From: Ophiothrix spiculata
Lineage: Eukaryota; Echinodermata; Ophiuroidea; Amphilepidida; Ophiotrichidae
Strand: one strand, 5' to 3'
Assembly (NCBI GenBank): GCA_000969725.1
Contig: JXSR01S018669.1
DNA length: 30,540 bases
Shown here in pieces: positions 29,333-30,540 of the stretch; within the stretch, counting starts at the first letter, position 1; each line of letters opens with the position of its first letter. A model generated the notes under the pieces. It was not told the DNA's origin. It worked only from the letters and a program-made list of their open reading frames with translations, and ran no database searches. The position numbers and the translations under genes were made by a program.

Positions 29333-30440
29333 ATTTTTTATTTTTCAAATTGCATCAGTTTTGCTCACGGAAATTACAAGTGGTCATTTCAGCAAAAAGC
29401 GATCACTTGATCATAGATGATTTATTGTGTGATTTGCGTTAAAAAGACGTCATTACGAAGGCAGATGATATATCAGCCATCATATTAAAGACACACACAC
29501 ACCAACCCCCATCCCCCGACACACATACCAACAAGTATTCTATAGGTATTAAGGATTGGCTAAGGTAGATTTTTTCTATCTACTTAACACTTAAGTGATC
29601 AAGGTCCTCAAGGGGTTGTACGGACCCGACCTCGAAAGAGCGCTTTCGCGAAGGAGTTTTACTTTGAAACTCTGGTCACCTCAAAAAAATTATAACAAAG
29701 AAAAAAAATGAAAATCGGAGCAAAATGGCGGCCAAAACAAATTTTACCGTGTCGCGAAACAAATTTCCCGCCAAAAAAATTAAAAACTCACTTCCCAATG
29801 GTATTTTTCAATAAAATTTGGCTCATATTTGCAGTATGTAAGTACAAACACATTCCTGAAATAAAAGTTGTTCGGTTACGATTTTATGGGCAAACCAAAT
29901 TTGAAGAGCGCCCTTGAAAATGCTTATTTATGCTAATTAGCATGGGAAAGGGTGGGTCGATTTGAATTTTTTGGCCACCAAGTGAAGGGTATGGTAAAGT
30001 TAGACAAAAACATAGTGGAGCGATGGATAATTACTTCGCGTTTTCGCGCTAACGCGCAAAAAAAACCCAAATGTTGGGTCCATATGGTCCCCCTTGACCA
30101 CTTCAGTGTTAAGAAAAGCAACACTTATGTAGAGCATTATAAATGTGCCTTAATTTGAATGTAATTTTTGAGTTCTTTTAGGAATACCTTTTGGTGTTGC
30201 CTGCGAAAAAATCACATCTCTTTTTTGGCCCGCGGTGGTGAAAAGGTTTCCCATCACTGCCAAAGATTAAAGACAGTACATATTGGAAACGGAACTATAT
30301 TTGCAAACTAACCACAACTTTGTGCGGCCGGGCGTAACCTGGCCACATACTTGAATTTCCAATATACACGGTTGCTCATATAGTTGGACATATATCTGGA
30401 ACTTATGTTGCTTTTGGTCAGATTTGATAAGTAATCGTAC
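29333..30440. other. Noncoding stretch with (AC)n
   Basis: An AC-dinucleotide microsatellite lies at 29490-29502. Two plus-strand open frames (29708-29917, 29952-30158) have ordinary composition but no known domain or splice context, so they are not called. A TTCGCGTTTTCGCGCTAACG palindrome-like segment lies at about 30034-30056. Confidence 0.4.
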
Positions 30441-30452
30441 ACTCTTAGAAAC

Positions 30453-30540
30453 GAAGGATCAAATATGAGACAAAAAGGATCAATTTTGATCCTTTTTAGG
30501 TATCAAATATGAGCTTACCCTTTAAGGATCAAAGTGATCC
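30453..30540. repeat. AAGGATCAAA repeat cluster, cut by the window end
   Basis: At least four GGATCA/TGATCC motifs occur in 88 bp, including a perfect palindrome with arms AAAAAGGATCAA and TTGATCCTTTTT around TT (30472-30497), and a direct pair TCAAATATGAG (30459 and 30504). The cluster continues past the window, so its full extent is unknown. Confidence 0.65.

Noticed and set aside
29708-30158. Two plus-strand open frames of 68-69 codons with normal-looking composition
   Set aside because: No domain, no splice-site support and no relation between the two. They are within chance for this length of DNA.
1-30540. CRISPR array, bacterial operon or phage
   Set aside because: There are no regularly spaced direct repeats with unique spacers and no bacterial gene density. 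All signals are eukaryotic.

Overview
This looks like a window from an invertebrate metazoan genome: AT-rich (roughly two thirds A+T by eye), almost free of long open reading frames, and full of short inverted-repeat elements. A marine deuterostome (hemichordate or echinoderm-like) would fit the two GPCR families and the repeat content, but the sequence alone does not fix the species. Nothing looks prokaryotic. I see no operons, bacterial signals or CRISPR.

Gene content is sparse. The only intact gene I can support is an intronless class A (rhodopsin-like) GPCR of 354 codons at 1641-2705 (+), with a good translation-start context and a polyadenylation signal at 2949. The second gene is a dead one: at about 14390-15897 (-) lies the whole seven-helix region of a leucine-rich-repeat GPCR (LGR, relaxin-receptor-like). 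It can be read from helix 1 through helix 8 only by crossing frames. It is split by a 325-bp insertion with a perfect 9-bp target duplication, by a second small CCCCCAGTACTGGGGG repeat insertion, and by several one-base frameshifts. A third coding relic at 16557-16950 (-) is a lysine-rich C-terminal fragment with two in-frame stops, lying between two same-orientation copies of one MITE.

The rest is mobile-element debris and foldback DNA. By position: foldback at 565-688; tandem duplications and a foldback at 3731-4495; a tRNA-derived SINE at 4633-4815 (-) with a sister copy at 29150-29332 (+); a 969-bp solo LTR at 5438-6406 inserted into one arm of a duplicated segment; an inverted-repeat element at 7640-8151; a nested pair at 10202-11243, in which a 517-bp hAT-type element with a perfect 8-bp target duplication sits inside a TTAA-bounded element; a LINE-like 3' end at 12415-12720; four copies of a roughly 250-bp MITE with TATATGTGATGACTCA ends (12735, 16147, 17150 and 20125 reversed); foldbacks at 17836-18319, 18913-19178, 19719-19989 and 21792-22190; a 148-bp MITE at 20509-20656 with a relative at 25455; a TTAA-bounded element at 22687-23042; two copies of the G-start/C-end family at 23866-24826 related to the LGR insertion; and tandem duplications at 25689-25813 and 28134-28423. 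Long runs of G or C (12 to 20 bases) recur, often inside or at the ends of these elements.

There is no evidence that the two GPCR loci work together. The most informative structures are the stratified insertions (target duplications, nested elements, interrupted duplication arms), which allow relative dating of events in this region.
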